Shown: piece by piece, positions 29,585-39,305 of the stretch
Layout: each line of letters starts with the position of its first letter
Numbering within the stretch: the first letter of the stretch is position 1
Source: Isochrysis galbana
Lineage: Eukaryota; Haptophyta; Isochrysidales; Isochrysidaceae
Reading direction: 5' to 3'
DNA: 64,000 nt
Assembly (NCBI GenBank): GCA_018136815.1
Contig: CM030939.1
Coordinates: 4,829,419-4,893,418, forward strand
The notes under the pieces: model-generated
The model's input: only the letters and a program-made list of their open reading frames with translations
Databases searched by the model: none
What the model was told of the DNA's origin: nothing
Program-made: the position numbers and the translations under genes

Positions 29585-31138
29585 ATGCAGGAGAAAGAGA
29601 ATGCAGGCGTCTCCTTCTCACGCAAGCGGCGGCTGGGCGGTTCGGGCGCGTTCACGCCGTTCTGCAAGCTCTCCCTAGCCGCGCCCCAACCCTCGCCCTC
29701 GCTCTACCGACTCGCCAAGCGGCCGAGGGCCGTGGAGAGCGACTCGGCGCTGCGTGAGGCTGAGGAGGCGGCGCTCGCCATCCGCTCGCAGCTGGCCGAG
29801 GAGCGCACGCGCGCGCTCGAGGCAGCGGGCAATTTGAGAGAGGCTGCCGCACGCGTCGCAGAGGCTGCCGCCTCGCGCGCCAAGATCGAGGCAGCCAAGC
29901 TCACTGCTGAGGCGAGGGAGGAGGCCGAACAGATCAGGCAGGCGGCAGTCCGCGAGGTCGCACACCTCTCAGCCGAGGCTGCGCGGCTTCGCTCCGAGGT
30001 GGAGGCGGAGCAGCGGAAGCTGAATGCACTCCAGGAGCAAACGCGCGCCGCAGAGGCAGCCACCGCAGCAGCCAACGCCGCTGCCAAGGACGCCGAGCGC
30101 TTGGCCGCCTCCAGCCGTGCGTCGGCTGCTGCAAGCCTGCCTGGCTCGAGTGCCCAGCCAGCCAGTGGCTCGCTGAGTGTGGGGGCCGAGCCGGGAGCCG
30201 CACCACCGGCGACCTTCGTGCCGCCTATCGGCAGTGTGTCGGCCCCAGCCCCAGTCGCCGCCACCGAGACACCATCCACATCTTTTGGCGCGCCTGCTGC
30301 TAGCCCGCCTGCCTTTGGCACGCCAGCGGCAGCCGGTCCGGCAGCCACTACCGTCTTTTCGTTCGGTGGCTCCTCGCTGGCGCCCGCGCCGGCGCCTGCG
30401 TTTGGCGCTGGGACCACCGCCATTCAGACCGCCGCCGCACCCGCCTTCGGCGCTGGTGCCGCGCCGACGGCAGCACCCGCGTTTGGTGGGGCCAGCACGC
30501 CGGCTTTTGGCGCACCGACACCCACGCCAGCGCCTGCGTTTGGCGCCACAACTACAACGGCACCCGCCTTCGGCGGCACGCCCGCTCCGGCTCCCGCGCC
30601 GGCTTTTGGTGCTACACCGGCGCCCGCGCCCACGTTCGGCGTCACCGGCACCTCTTCCACCACCTCGGTCTTTGGCGCAGTGTCCACGCCCTCGCCGACG
30701 CCCACGTTTGGCGGCACGCCCGCACCTGCGCCCACTTTTGGTGGCGCGTCTGCAACAAGCTCTGCCCCTGCATTTGGTGTCACCCCTGCACCTGCGCCCA
30801 CGCCTTCATTTGGAGCGCCATCCTCGGCTGTGCCCATCTTTGGTGCGCCGACTGCGCCCGCGTTTGGCGCACCATCCTCTGCAGCGCCGCCGTCGTTCGG
30901 CGCGCCCAACACGACGCCCTCCTTCTCCTTTGGCGGGCCAGCCACCTTTAGTTCGGCCCCACCGACTTTCGGCTCCGCCACGCCCTCTCCGCCTGCCTTT
31001 GGGGCAAGCAACGCCGCTCCACCCGCCTTCGGTGGCGGGGCCCCGGCCACGCCAGGGGGATTCTCGATGGGCGCTGGTCCAGCACCCGCACCAGCGGGCA
31101 GGACGGTGCGGAGGTATAAGCGGCCCGGCAAGAAGTAG
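29585..31138 (+). CDS. FG-repeat nucleoporin, nuclear-basket (Nup1/Nup136/Nup153) type (517 aa)
   Basis: Residues 1-55 are basic (SRKRRLGGSG, LAKRPRAV). Residues about 60-190 form an Ala/Glu/Arg-rich coiled coil (REAEEAALAIRSQLAEERTR onwards). From about 225 to 500 there are roughly thirty FG dipeptides, mostly as FGAP, FGGT, FGAT or FSFGG, spaced by Pro/Ala/Thr. This is the disordered mesh that binds nuclear transport receptors. The end, GRTVRRYKRPGKK, is a short basic tail like the C-terminal Arg/Lys patch of Nup1/Nup136/Nup153 proteins. The start at 29585 is the first ATG after the C-rich leader and begins a normal sequence; the frame upstream is only simple repeats. The basket-type assignment is inferred from the tail and could be wrong; FG nucleoporin itself is secure. 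Confidence 0.88.
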   Translation: MQEKENAGVSFSRKRRLGGSGAFTPFCKLSLAAPQPSPSLYRLAKRPRAVESDSALREAEEAALAIRSQLAEERTRALEAAGNLREAAARVAEAAASRAKIEAAKLTAEAREEAEQIRQAAVREVAHLSAEAARLRSEVEAEQRKLNALQEQTRAAEAATAAANAAAKDAERLAASSRASAAASLPGSSAQPASGSLSVGAEPGAAPPATFVPPIGSVSAPAPVAATETPSTSFGAPAASPPAFGTPAAAGPAATTVFSFGGSSLAPAPAPAFGAGTTAIQTAAAPAFGAGAAPTAAPAFGGASTPAFGAPTPTPAPAFGATTTTAPAFGGTPAPAPAPAFGATPAPAPTFGVTGTSSTTSVFGAVSTPSPTPTFGGTPAPAPTFGGASATSSAPAFGVTPAPAPTPSFGAPSSAVPIFGAPTAPAFGAPSSAAPPSFGAPNTTPSFSFGGPATFSSAPPTFGSATPSPPAFGASNAAPPAFGGGAPATPGGFSMGAGPAPAPAGRTVRRYKRPGKK

Positions 31139-32079
31139 CTTGCATGGCCCTAGTGCGCTTCCGCAATGGCTGCGGGGATTCAAGTGCGCCGCTAGGTCGC
31201 TGCGTCTGTGCCCTCGGGCCGGGGGCATCGCCAGAGCTGGGGAGGGCGAGGCAGCTACCGGGTAGGGGCTCCTAGACCTCAAGACGGATTTCTCTGTTCT
31301 CAAACTGCTCTTTTGCAAATAGCCAATGTGCCTATCAGGCTTGCCCACTTCTCTTTGCCACACTGCATCGGCGAGCCCAGCTGCGAGTGCTTCCGATTCC
31401 TGGTTGAGCCGAGTTGCCCGGAGCATACGTCGTCTTCGAGAAGTCAATGAGCGCAGTTGCCGGTGACCCGCGCTAGAGTCCGATGTGAACGTCTATTGCG
31501 TGGCCAGCCCCCCTTGAGCGTGTGCATCACTAAGAAGAGCCATGGCGCTCCATCTGTGCGTGGATCGCGCTTGCTTGTGTAAGAACGCATTTGTGCTCTG
31601 GTGTCCGTATTTGCGCTCTGGTGTCCGCTGCGGTTGCCCAACGCGTCCCTTTGTGCATGTGTGTGATCACTGCTTGAAGACCGACGGGTTGCATCGTGGG
31701 CTGCTCGTTGCATCATTCCGTTCCCGCAAGGATTTTGTATCCATCATACGCAAATGCGGGCGGCGAGGCTGACGTCAAGCCATCGAAGACTGCCGCGCCG
31801 CCTGACGCCTGGACCACTGCCCTTGCCCTGCAGCATGAAGCAGCGGAGCAGGCTGGCCACGCGGTGTCTATCAATTTGTTATGTGTTACCCAGTGTACGC
31901 AACTTTTGTCTAATGTGCTGCTATGTGTTGCGCTATGTGCGTGTGTAGTGTGTGGGCATCGCCGTGGTGTTAGTTGGTGGCTGTCGCCGGTCGCTATGCG
32001 GACCACGGGGCTCGGTAAAAAAAGCTCCTGAAGGTTGCGAGGTTCTAATAACTAATGGCTAATAATAGCACAATAACAT
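31139..32079. other. Downstream flank of the nucleoporin, no gene
   Basis: Nothing supportable; short frames only. Confidence 0.4.
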
Positions 32080-32601
32080 TGCGCATTAATGAGCTTAGTA
32101 CCGCCACTGCCACTAGCGCCTTGTACCAACACGACAACCCGCCCATCATGGTCTCACTATAAGACAAGGCATAATTCTGAGCACCTATTTCGAGCTCCCT
32201 CCTCGCAGACCCCCGGCTCCCGTTAGCGAACTTCCCCCAGCTGGGCCACAGCTCAGGGGGCAGTGGCAGTGGAGGCTGGGGCTGGGCCCCTGGCTTCCCC
32301 TGCCTCTCCCTCGCTGGCCTCGCTGGCTCTGGGTGCCTTCCTGGCGGCTCGGATGCTTTCTGACTCAGTGGAGAAGGGGTGGGTCAGTGCGATGGGGAAC
32401 ATGTGCAGGCGAATGCGTGCGGCGCGCGGCGCGCGGCGCGCGCGCTTGGCGGTAGTCTGGGCAGGCATGATGTCAGATGTCAGCTCAGCCCCTGCCAGCA
32501 GGCAGGGGCTGAGGATGATTGTGCAGGCCCACCCAGAGGGTGTCTTCGATGGAGGAGGGGGGGAACGCGGCCCCCATGACCCTATCAGTTTTACCGATAG
32601 T
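32080..32601 (-). mobile_element. Hairpin-ATG retroposon copy
   Basis: Minus-strand start hairpin CTATCGGTAAAACTGATAG (32600-32582), four bases, then ATGGGGGCCGCG. It shares CAGCTCAGGGGGCAGTGG, CCCCTGCCTCTCCCTCGC and AGTACCGCCACT...CAACACGACA with the copy at 45005-45776. Target duplication not found. Confidence 0.7.
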
Positions 32602-32800
32602 TGTCTGACAAACAGGCTAGAAGCTAGAAGGAACGAAACGAGAACCCGAATTCTAGCTAGGCCGCTAGGGACGAACCCTACCAACCTAGATGTGCCTGAG
32701 CTTCACCGCCATTACTCAAATGCGGTTGGTGAAATAGAAGTTGACGTTTGTCAGCAGTTGGCATAGTGGGTTTTTTTTGATGTCTATTTTGCGTGGAAGA

Positions 32801-32880
32801 TACGAAGCGACGAGACCTTGATGCTTAAAATAACCCATAGGTTACAAGTAAAATCCTGCCATCGTATGGAATACGACAAT
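32801..32880 (+). repeat. 80-bp dispersed repeat shared with 58056-58130
   Basis: Both copies read CGACGAGACCTT...GCTTAAAATAACCCA, then AGTAAAA and CATCGTATGGAATACGACA. The last part is an imperfect palindrome. The other copy lies beside the 5' side of the LINE at 56105-57990. Confidence 0.7.
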
Positions 32881-33374
32881 TATGAAGTTTTTGATGGTGG
32901 GGCAAGTCTCAGCGGGGCTAGGGCATGGAGTGAAGAGAAGTCTTGAGAGAGGGGGAAAGGGCGCGCTACATCGCGACGAGGGCTCACGAGTCACCACCCC
33001 ACATCACTCACTCACCAACAGCCAACAAGAAAAAGAAAACTCCGAAAACTGACGCAACAAACATCGCACAAACAAATCAATGAAACAAATAACAAATAAG
33101 GACAAACGAACAAATTCGGCGTGCAATGCGGCGGAGCTTCGAGGCGACTCATGGCAAAAACAAAACTCACTCAATTTTCTCACACACTACACATTGATAG
33201 AAGCACCGCATCCGCTTAGAGTTAGAGTGTATATAGGGGTTGTCTGGAAGAACTGAACTTTTGTCGGGTTCGAGAGACGTAGTATTGTGAGCGTTTAAAA
33301 TAAAACTCGACTATAGTACTCCTTAGGATTCTGATCAAGATTGTAATTGCGCGCGGACCGGTCTACAAAACTAC

Positions 33375-33495
33375 TCGCGCTCGCGATAGTCGTGAGGCGC
33401 ACTCTTTATAATAAAACTCCTTGCGATAGTCGTGAGGCGCACTCTTTACAATAAAACTCTTTGTGATAGTCGTGAGGCGTGCTCTTTACAATAAA
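33375..33495 (+). repeat. 40-bp tandem repeat, three units
   Basis: Unit GCGATAGTCGTGAGGCGC followed by ACTCTTTA(T/C)AATAAAACT, three copies ending about 75 bases before the ORF at 33571. It may be promoter DNA. Confidence 0.9.
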
Positions 33496-33570
33496 ACTAC
33501 CTAGGCACTGTGTAGGTCCAAGAGAGAGTGCGCTTGGAGGTGCACTCGGACTCTTCCCCGAGCGAGCTAT

Positions 33571-34842
33571 ATGGAGTGGCGCGCCGTGCCGCAGAACCAG
33601 CTGCCCTCCAACAACACCCAGCTGTACGAGGCCTCGAGCGATGGGCGTGTGCGCAACGCCAAGACCCTGCGCGAGCTCAGCTTCATCAAGGAGGCCAAGC
33701 TGAAGCGCGCGCGCGTCAAGATGGGCAACATTATCAGTCCCGTCGAACACATCATCGCCGGAGCCTTCCTCGGGTGGGAGCCGGGGAAGCGCATCGAGCA
33801 CGTGAACGGCGATCTGAAGGATTGCCGCGTCGAGAATCTGCGCGTGCTCTGCGCCCTGCCTCCACGCAGCGAGCTCGAGAACATGGAAGAGGACGACTGG
33901 GAGTTGCTCGAGGTGCCTCCCGCGGAGCGCAAGAGGATCCTACGGGAACGCAACATAAAACAATACGAGGAGAACCGGTGGGGTCTAGAGCCCTTGCCCA
34001 CGTCGTTCGGCGACACGAGCCACATCCAGGTGACGGTGTGCGACTACATCAAGGAGGTGTGCAAGGATGTCGTGGACCCGTCGTGGTGGGATTCCGAGCA
34101 CCCGATGCCTTCGCCCACCCGTCTGAGCGAGGCTGATACGGAGGAAGGCGACGCACCCATTGTAGAAGTTAAACAACCCGTGAAGCGGCAGAGGCAGATC
34201 GAGTGGAGGCCCGTAAAGCACCCGCGCGTTCCGGACGGGTACGAGGCGTCGGACAACGGCTTCCTTCGCAACGCGAGCACTGGGATCGAGCTCGAGGACG
34301 TGAAGGAATCCCGTGAACGCACGCGCGTCAATATCAGGGGCGAGCTCGTCTACGTCGACGAGCTGATCGCCTCGGCGTTCCACGGCTGGGTGAGCGGGCC
34401 GATCCGGCACTCGAATGGCGTCGTGAGCGATAATCGAGCTCGGAATCTGCACGTGTGCACAATTTACGACGAGGCCCCCGCGCCATGGCTGCGTGAGATC
34501 CTCGAGCCGTACAAGGCGACGTTGGACCGCTTCCGAAGCGCCTACGTCGCGCCGGAGGCGTACGACGACGGCGTCGAGGTGTGGCGCACGCACCCGTCGT
34601 GGTTCGGGTACGAGGTGTCGAATTGGGGCGCGTGGCGCTCTCCGAAAGACAAGCCGGGCGTCCGGCGCCTCACGAGCTACGTGTACTTGCGCGAGCCGGT
34701 CTCAAAGGCGCAACATTGCACTTCGCTCAAGTGGATGATCGCCGTATGCTTCGTGCCGAAACTCCGATTTGCTCCAACGACTCCACGCCGAGAACGCAAA
34801 ATATTCTCAGCTAGTCCAAAAGTATGGACGTGCCCTCACTGA
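33571..34842 (+). CDS. Protein with three tandem NUMOD4/HNH-like units (423 aa)
   Basis: Unit 1 (residues 1-95): EWRAVPQ, YEASSDGRVRNAKT, VEHIIAGAFLGWEPG, IEHVNGDLKDCRVENLRVL. This is the NUMOD4 motif followed by the His...His-x-Asn-Gly...Asn-Leu pattern of HNH endonucleases. Unit 2 (about 207-300): EWRPVKHP, YEASDNGFLRNAST, VDELIASAFHGW, IRHSNGVVSDNRARNLHV; its first His is replaced. Unit 3 (about 340-395): VWRTHPSWFGYEVSNWGAWR, then decayed. Such proteins are homing-type nucleases or DNA-binding proteins of phages and large DNA viruses. Only unit 1 keeps a full set of candidate catalytic residues. The AT-rich setting and tandem 5' repeat suggest acquired DNA, possibly of large-virus origin. 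I see no other virus-type gene nearby except perhaps 35401-35988. Confidence 0.75.
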   Translation: MEWRAVPQNQLPSNNTQLYEASSDGRVRNAKTLRELSFIKEAKLKRARVKMGNIISPVEHIIAGAFLGWEPGKRIEHVNGDLKDCRVENLRVLCALPPRSELENMEEDDWELLEVPPAERKRILRERNIKQYEENRWGLEPLPTSFGDTSHIQVTVCDYIKEVCKDVVDPSWWDSEHPMPSPTRLSEADTEEGDAPIVEVKQPVKRQRQIEWRPVKHPRVPDGYEASDNGFLRNASTGIELEDVKESRERTRVNIRGELVYVDELIASAFHGWVSGPIRHSNGVVSDNRARNLHVCTIYDEAPAPWLREILEPYKATLDRFRSAYVAPEAYDDGVEVWRTHPSWFGYEVSNWGAWRSPKDKPGVRRLTSYVYLREPVSKAQHCTSLKWMIAVCFVPKLRFAPTTPRRERKIFSASPKVWTCPH

Positions 34843-35400
34843 CCGACCCCACTCCAGCGCGGTCAGAAAAGAAGACCACTCTCCAAAAAGAAAACTCGCA
34901 GTGTGGAGGAAATACCGGAAGGGGGGCCTCAAAAACATGCAAAATGCGCATTTATGACCCCTCGGGGAAAACCTCTCAACATAGAGGTACGTAGGAGCGT
35001 AGACTGTGTACCTTAGGGTATCTGTACTGTATAGAGTATACATATTATATCATTTTATTTAATTTATATCATTAGTATACAATAGAGCAAAAACTATAGT
35101 AAGAGTCTTAGAATTAGCTTAAACGGGGGTCGTCCGGATCCGGACCCAAAAACGGTGATTTTCCTGACATGGCCCTTCACTTTCTCACTTTTCCAGTATG
35201 GGCGGACGTGTCTTCTCAGTGTGGGCGGACGCGTCCTCTCAGAAGAAGAACATGTCCTCCAGACTCAGTAGGCGTTCCACCAAGAGAATCGCCGCGATAT
35301 CTACTAGTAAGAGGCCGCAGAACGCTGGGATCGCCCATGGATCCATACACTATCAGTAAACATCGGATTTTTCCCGCCCCCTCTCCCCCCTCTCGCAAAG
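34843..35400. other. AT-rich spacer
   Basis: No gene. TATA-rich (ATAGAGTATACATATTATAT) at about 35030-35080. Confidence 0.5.
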
Positions 35401-35988
35401 GTGCGTCCGAAGGTCCGATCCGACCCCATGCCTCCCATGCCGGCCTACGCTCTCGCTCCCAAGCCCTCGCCACACATCGCGCGGCTCGTGGACCCGCGCA
35501 GCGCCTCGTGGAGATCGCCCATGGTCGACGCGATGCGATGGAAGCAGAAGCACCTCGAAGCGCGCGACGCGCTCCTCCACGCCATCGGCGCAGACACCCT
35601 CCCCACGTGGATGGCGCACCTGTTGTTCTCTCGCTGGACGCTCAAGCACTCGGGCCGGCTCAAGATGCTCACCTTCCTGTGGGGCAACGGGGTCGGACGC
35701 GACATGTGCCTCCTGATCCTCGCGCCGCTCGTCAAACCGAAGCGCGACTTCGACTGCAAGCAGATCCTGGACTCGCTGCAGTCGCGCAAGTACGATGCCA
35801 CCTGGTACTACTACTCCTGCATGTGGCGGATTCACCTGTACCTGGATGGGCGAGTCAAGGAGGAGCTCAACGACTACACTCGGCTCCAGATCGCCAACTA
35901 CCACTGGCAGCAACACATCGACCGACACGGGTACCAGACACTCAAACAACAGACTGAGTTCTTTCTCGACTTCGGCGTTGACGCGTGA
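35401..35988 (+). CDS. Unrecognised protein in the AT-rich island (195 aa)
   Basis: A single open frame with balanced, protein-like composition: SWRSPMVDAMRWKQKHLEA, WGNGVGRDMCLLIL, KYDATWYYYSCMWRIHLYL, YHWQQHIDRHGYQTLK. Unlike neighbouring frames it is not low complexity. It follows the HNH-like gene at a distance of 560 bases in the same orientation. I recognise no family. An internal ATG at 35428 (MPPMPAYALA) could be the real start. Confidence 0.5.
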   Translation: MRPKVRSDPMPPMPAYALAPKPSPHIARLVDPRSASWRSPMVDAMRWKQKHLEARDALLHAIGADTLPTWMAHLLFSRWTLKHSGRLKMLTFLWGNGVGRDMCLLILAPLVKPKRDFDCKQILDSLQSRKYDATWYYYSCMWRIHLYLDGRVKEELNDYTRLQIANYHWQQHIDRHGYQTLKQQTEFFLDFGVDA

Positions 35989-37175
35989 GTGCCTCTTTCA
36001 GATCCATCAACACTCGCCACAATCTACTCGCTATACTCAGTAGTCTATCCAACCTATCCTTCTCCATCTAAGCTACATTATAACCTTAGAAAAATCGTAG
36101 CTTTACTGCAGTAGGTATACGGACCCGGCCAAAACAGCTTTGGCGTCTTTGGGCTAGGCGCTCGAGCGCTCGACCGGACCTCCTCAAGTCCGATCGGAGG
36201 CCTCTACCCTTATCAGTGATAAGCCCCGAATTTCATACTGAGGACTCGACCAAAATTGGTCCACCCCCTAGCCCAGTCGGTCGGCTCGGGCCAAGTCCGC
36301 TCGACCATCCGCTCGCTCGCCCCCATCGGTATCTTCACACTAGAAGTATGAATTCAAGATCCCAGTGTCGCAAAAATCTGGATCCGTACTGCCACGCGAC
36401 TACTCTTAAAAAGATATGTACCGCAGGGGGCTCGACACTCAGATACCGCGCGGGGGGCCCTGGCCCCCCGGCCCATTATAAACTTATACCACCTCGGCGT
36501 ATATAGAATACTCTAGGCTCTAGATGCGACAGGAACGTGGGACCCCCCGCGAGCGAACTCGGCCTCTTGTGAAAGGGACTCAACAGTCACTCAACAGAGA
36601 AGAAAATCCTGTTGAGACCCCCCCCCCCCTGTTGAGACCCTGTTGGCACCTTCAAAATCCCTCTAATCTAAGAGTTTTTTTTTGCATGTGTGCTTATTTC
36701 ACACATGCCCGGCCACCTGCGAGTAATCATATTTCACACGTGGCCGTCGCCAGCGCTCCATCAATTCCGCTGGACACTCTGGATCTGCGTCGCCAATCGG
36801 GCTTTCGCCTACCATCGACCAGAGGAGGTAGCATTGACACGCAGCGATACTTGCGCAGTCTATGCACATAGCACAATACAGGAGAGCAAGTGCAAATAAG
36901 CAGGACCGTGACCATGTACTACCGCGCACAGCAAGCCGCAAAAGAAAACTTCGTTCGATGATAAGGATCACACGAGGCCAGAATAAGAACAACAATGTGG
37001 TGCCGCAAGTAGCCGCGAGGTGGTGGCAAGTTAGCGACAAGTCAAGATGAAGCACATGGCCATGGTTAGTGGACGTGGCGGTGCGCTGAGCCCTCTGGAA
37101 TGAGGAACCTCTCCATCATTCAGGGAGGAATTAGAGCGGCACATTATCAGAAAAACTACATACACTCAACTCGCC
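35989..37175. other. Spacer without a gene
   Basis: Nothing supportable. It contains GGGGGGCCCTGGCCCCCC at about 36459 and a C-run at 36620. Composition returns to GC-rich toward the right. Confidence 0.4.
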
Positions 37176-37790
37176 TCAGGCGGTTGGCCGCTCTGACGAG
37201 TCCGTCGCAGTGCTGGAGCCCTTTCCTGCGCTAGGTAGCCGACTCATCACGGCACTCAAGGCTGACTCGATGGCAACCTCGGCGCGCCGGATGTAGAGCC
37301 GGGCGATGGGTACCTTTTGCAAGCGTGCAGCTATGGACGGTGTCGCCGCAACAGTCAGCGCGAGGCGTGCCGGGCCGATAGCCTCCACAATCCCAAACGT
37401 AATAGCAACCTTGCCTGCGCCGACGCCCGCCTCAGCATCGACTGGCATCCATGCCGGCAGTTCGGCGAGCAGGCTAGTTCCGACGAGCGAGAGGGCGGTG
37501 AAGGTGAGGGCGACGGTGAGCACCCAGACCGTGAAGTGGAAGCCTAGAGCCACCACACCGTAGTCTTTGAGCAGCTCTGTGAGGCTCATGTGCCCCTGGG
37601 AAGCCGCCGGAGAGCGGCGGCTCCTCTCTGAGTTCTCGAGGGATGAGAGAGGCTCAACGGGCTTGACAAGGTCAGCGGTGTCATCACGTAGTGCCATGAG
37701 CGGTGTGCCGCCCACGCGCAACGCCGCGCGCTCCGCCGGCAGCGAGGGAGAGATGAGAAGGCCGAGAAGCAGGGGGAGGGGGAGATGCAT
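37176..37790 (-). CDS. DUF1279 (FAM210-type) membrane protein, probably plastid (204 aa)
   Basis: Residues 1-30 are a signal peptide (LPLPLLLGLLISPSLP), followed by a transit-like segment to about residue 60. Residues about 68-165 match DUF1279: SLTELLKDYGVVALGFHFTV, where LLKxYGxVALxFHxxV is the family signature. Then come a hydrophobic helix (WVLTVALTFTALSLVG), and AGKVAITFGIVEAIGPARLALTVAATP, the second helix with the conserved Pro-x-Arg. Proteins of this family sit in organelle inner membranes; their role is poorly known (FAM210A affects mitochondrial translation in animals). The leader points to the plastid here. Single exon; upstream is AT/GA-rich. Confidence 0.85.
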   Translation of the reverse strand: MHLPLPLLLGLLISPSLPAERAALRVGGTPLMALRDDTADLVKPVEPLSSLENSERSRRSPAASQGHMSLTELLKDYGVVALGFHFTVWVLTVALTFTALSLVGTSLLAELPAWMPVDAEAGVGAGKVAITFGIVEAIGPARLALTVAATPSIAARLQKVPIARLYIRRAEVAIESALSAVMSRLPSAGKGSSTATDSSERPTA

Positions 37791-38810
37791 CGAGAGACTT
37801 CGAGGAAGAAGAGGGGGAAAGGGTCCACCTGCGGAGAGAAGAGAAGGAGACCCTGTATTTATTAGGGAAGAAGAGTGGAAGGAGTGGAGAGAGAGGAGAG
37901 ACGGAGAGGGCTGAAAGGAGGGAGGCGATTGATTTCAAAGACAATGAGATACTCATATATCTGAGAATGGAGAAGAAGTTCCTTCTCATCGGGGGAGAGG
38001 GGGGGCCATCGGAAGGAGGGGAGAAAGACGGAGAGAATATAGGGATAATGGATGGAGGAGAGTGAGTGTGTGACGACGAAGGAGAGGGGGGAGCATCGTG
38101 ATTGGAGGGATGATATTAGAGTGGGAAAATGTGAGAATTGAAGATGTGGCGGGTGAGAGAAGACCTGCGAGAGCCCTTGATACACAATGGGGAAATATAA
38201 GCGGAACGGAGTGTGGACTGGGAGAAAAGCGAGATGATCAGAGAAAGAGATCGAACGCGAGTGGGCTCCAACAACCAGATGGGCCATGGTTTACGTGAAT
38301 GAAAGGGGAAAAGAAGGTGTATGAGCGGGGGTGCGGGCCGGCGGGACTGCTCATGCATGATAGTGGTTTTGGGGAATCCGCCGCGGCTGCGCCGTTTCCT
38401 CGGGTCGATTCTCCCCGTACTCTATCTAGATCATAGAGTGGGAGTATACTCGTAGAGTCGAGTACGAGTCTTCTTCAGTCTTCAGATGGACTGAAGAACC
38501 ACCGCTTGGAGAGAGAAGAGAGAGGACATAGAGAAGCTTAGAGAAGACTCCAGGCGAGACCAGCCGACGGCGTCCCTCGATCGATCCCCAAGATTCGAGG
38601 GTTTTTTTGTAGGGGGTTCACGTCGTGCTTGTGGTGGTGAAGCGGTGAAGCTGACCCAAAAATACGCAACTCCGGAGCCCCCCCCCCCCGCCAACTCCTC
38701 CAACTCTGGAGTGCCCCTCCGCACCCCCCTCCGCCACGCCAGACTCTACATTCCTCTTAAAAATAGCGAGAAGGCCGACGACCCTCGCGCTCACCGCTCA
38801 CCGCACAGAT
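37791..38810. other. Purine-rich spacer, no gene
   Basis: GA-rich to about 38260, then mixed. No supportable gene. Confidence 0.4.
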
Positions 38811-38925
38811 TGGGCGGTCAAACAGGGCTTTTCACTCCAAAGGGTGAAAATTCACCACGTCAATAGATTGTCAATAGTCAATAGGGCGGTCAAACGGTCA
38901 AACAGGGGCTTTTCAACTACTAGTA
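38811..38925 (+). repeat. Two ends of the TAGGGCGGTCAAAC repeat family
   Basis: TGGGCGGTCAAACAGGGC at 38816 and TAGGGCGGTCAAACGGTCAAACAGGGGC at about 38883. The same end occurs inverted at 57510-57545 and 58750-58776. TAGGG starts are common among hAT ends, but no target duplication was found. Confidence 0.6.
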
Positions 38926-38931
38926 AGAGAT

Positions 38932-39305
38932 AAACTATTGTTATAGTTTCAGCGATGGAGCGCGCGCCGACCGTTCCCACCTCCCAGCCCCAGCCCCCCG
39001 CCGCCACGACGCCCCACAGGGGCCGCCCCAAGCCGCCGGAGCCGATGAAGCGCTCGCAGGCCTCTGCACCACCCGACACCGACATCGACATGGACATGGC
39101 CCCCCCGCCGTCGCCTCCCGAGCAGCCCCAGAAGCAGGGAACAGGCAGCTGCAGAGCAACAGAGCCAACATCTGGCTCAGCCGATTCCCTCCTCCGACAT
39201 GCTGTCGCATTGGCGAGCCTCTGTCTGCACTCTGCAGGCTATTTCGCTATTTTCCGTTTTCCGCTCTACCGTTACCGTTATGACCGCGAGACCGCGATGT
39301 GGTAA
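38932..39305 (+). mobile_element. Hairpin-ATG retroposon start with MERAP ORF (fragment)
   Basis: Hairpin AAACTAT-TGTT-ATAGTTT at 38932-38949, five bases, then ATG at 38955. The ORF begins MERAPTVPTSQPQPPAATTP and is proline-rich for about 65 codons. The same MERAP start follows the hairpin at 25823-25840. The 3' end of the copy was not located. Confidence 0.45.

Larger units (their letters stand above)
32602..33570. other. AT-richer spacer before the HNH-like gene
   Basis: No gene. It contains an 80-base repeat (32801-32880) and a 40-base tandem repeat (33375-33495), listed separately. Base composition is clearly less GC-rich than the host genes. Confidence 0.5.

Noticed and set aside
30177-31265. 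362-residue Arg/Pro-rich frame
   Set aside because: Shadow of the FG nucleoporin in another frame, with no family features.
33375-33495. CRISPR-like array
   Set aside because: Units are directly adjacent with no spacers, and the context is eukaryotic.
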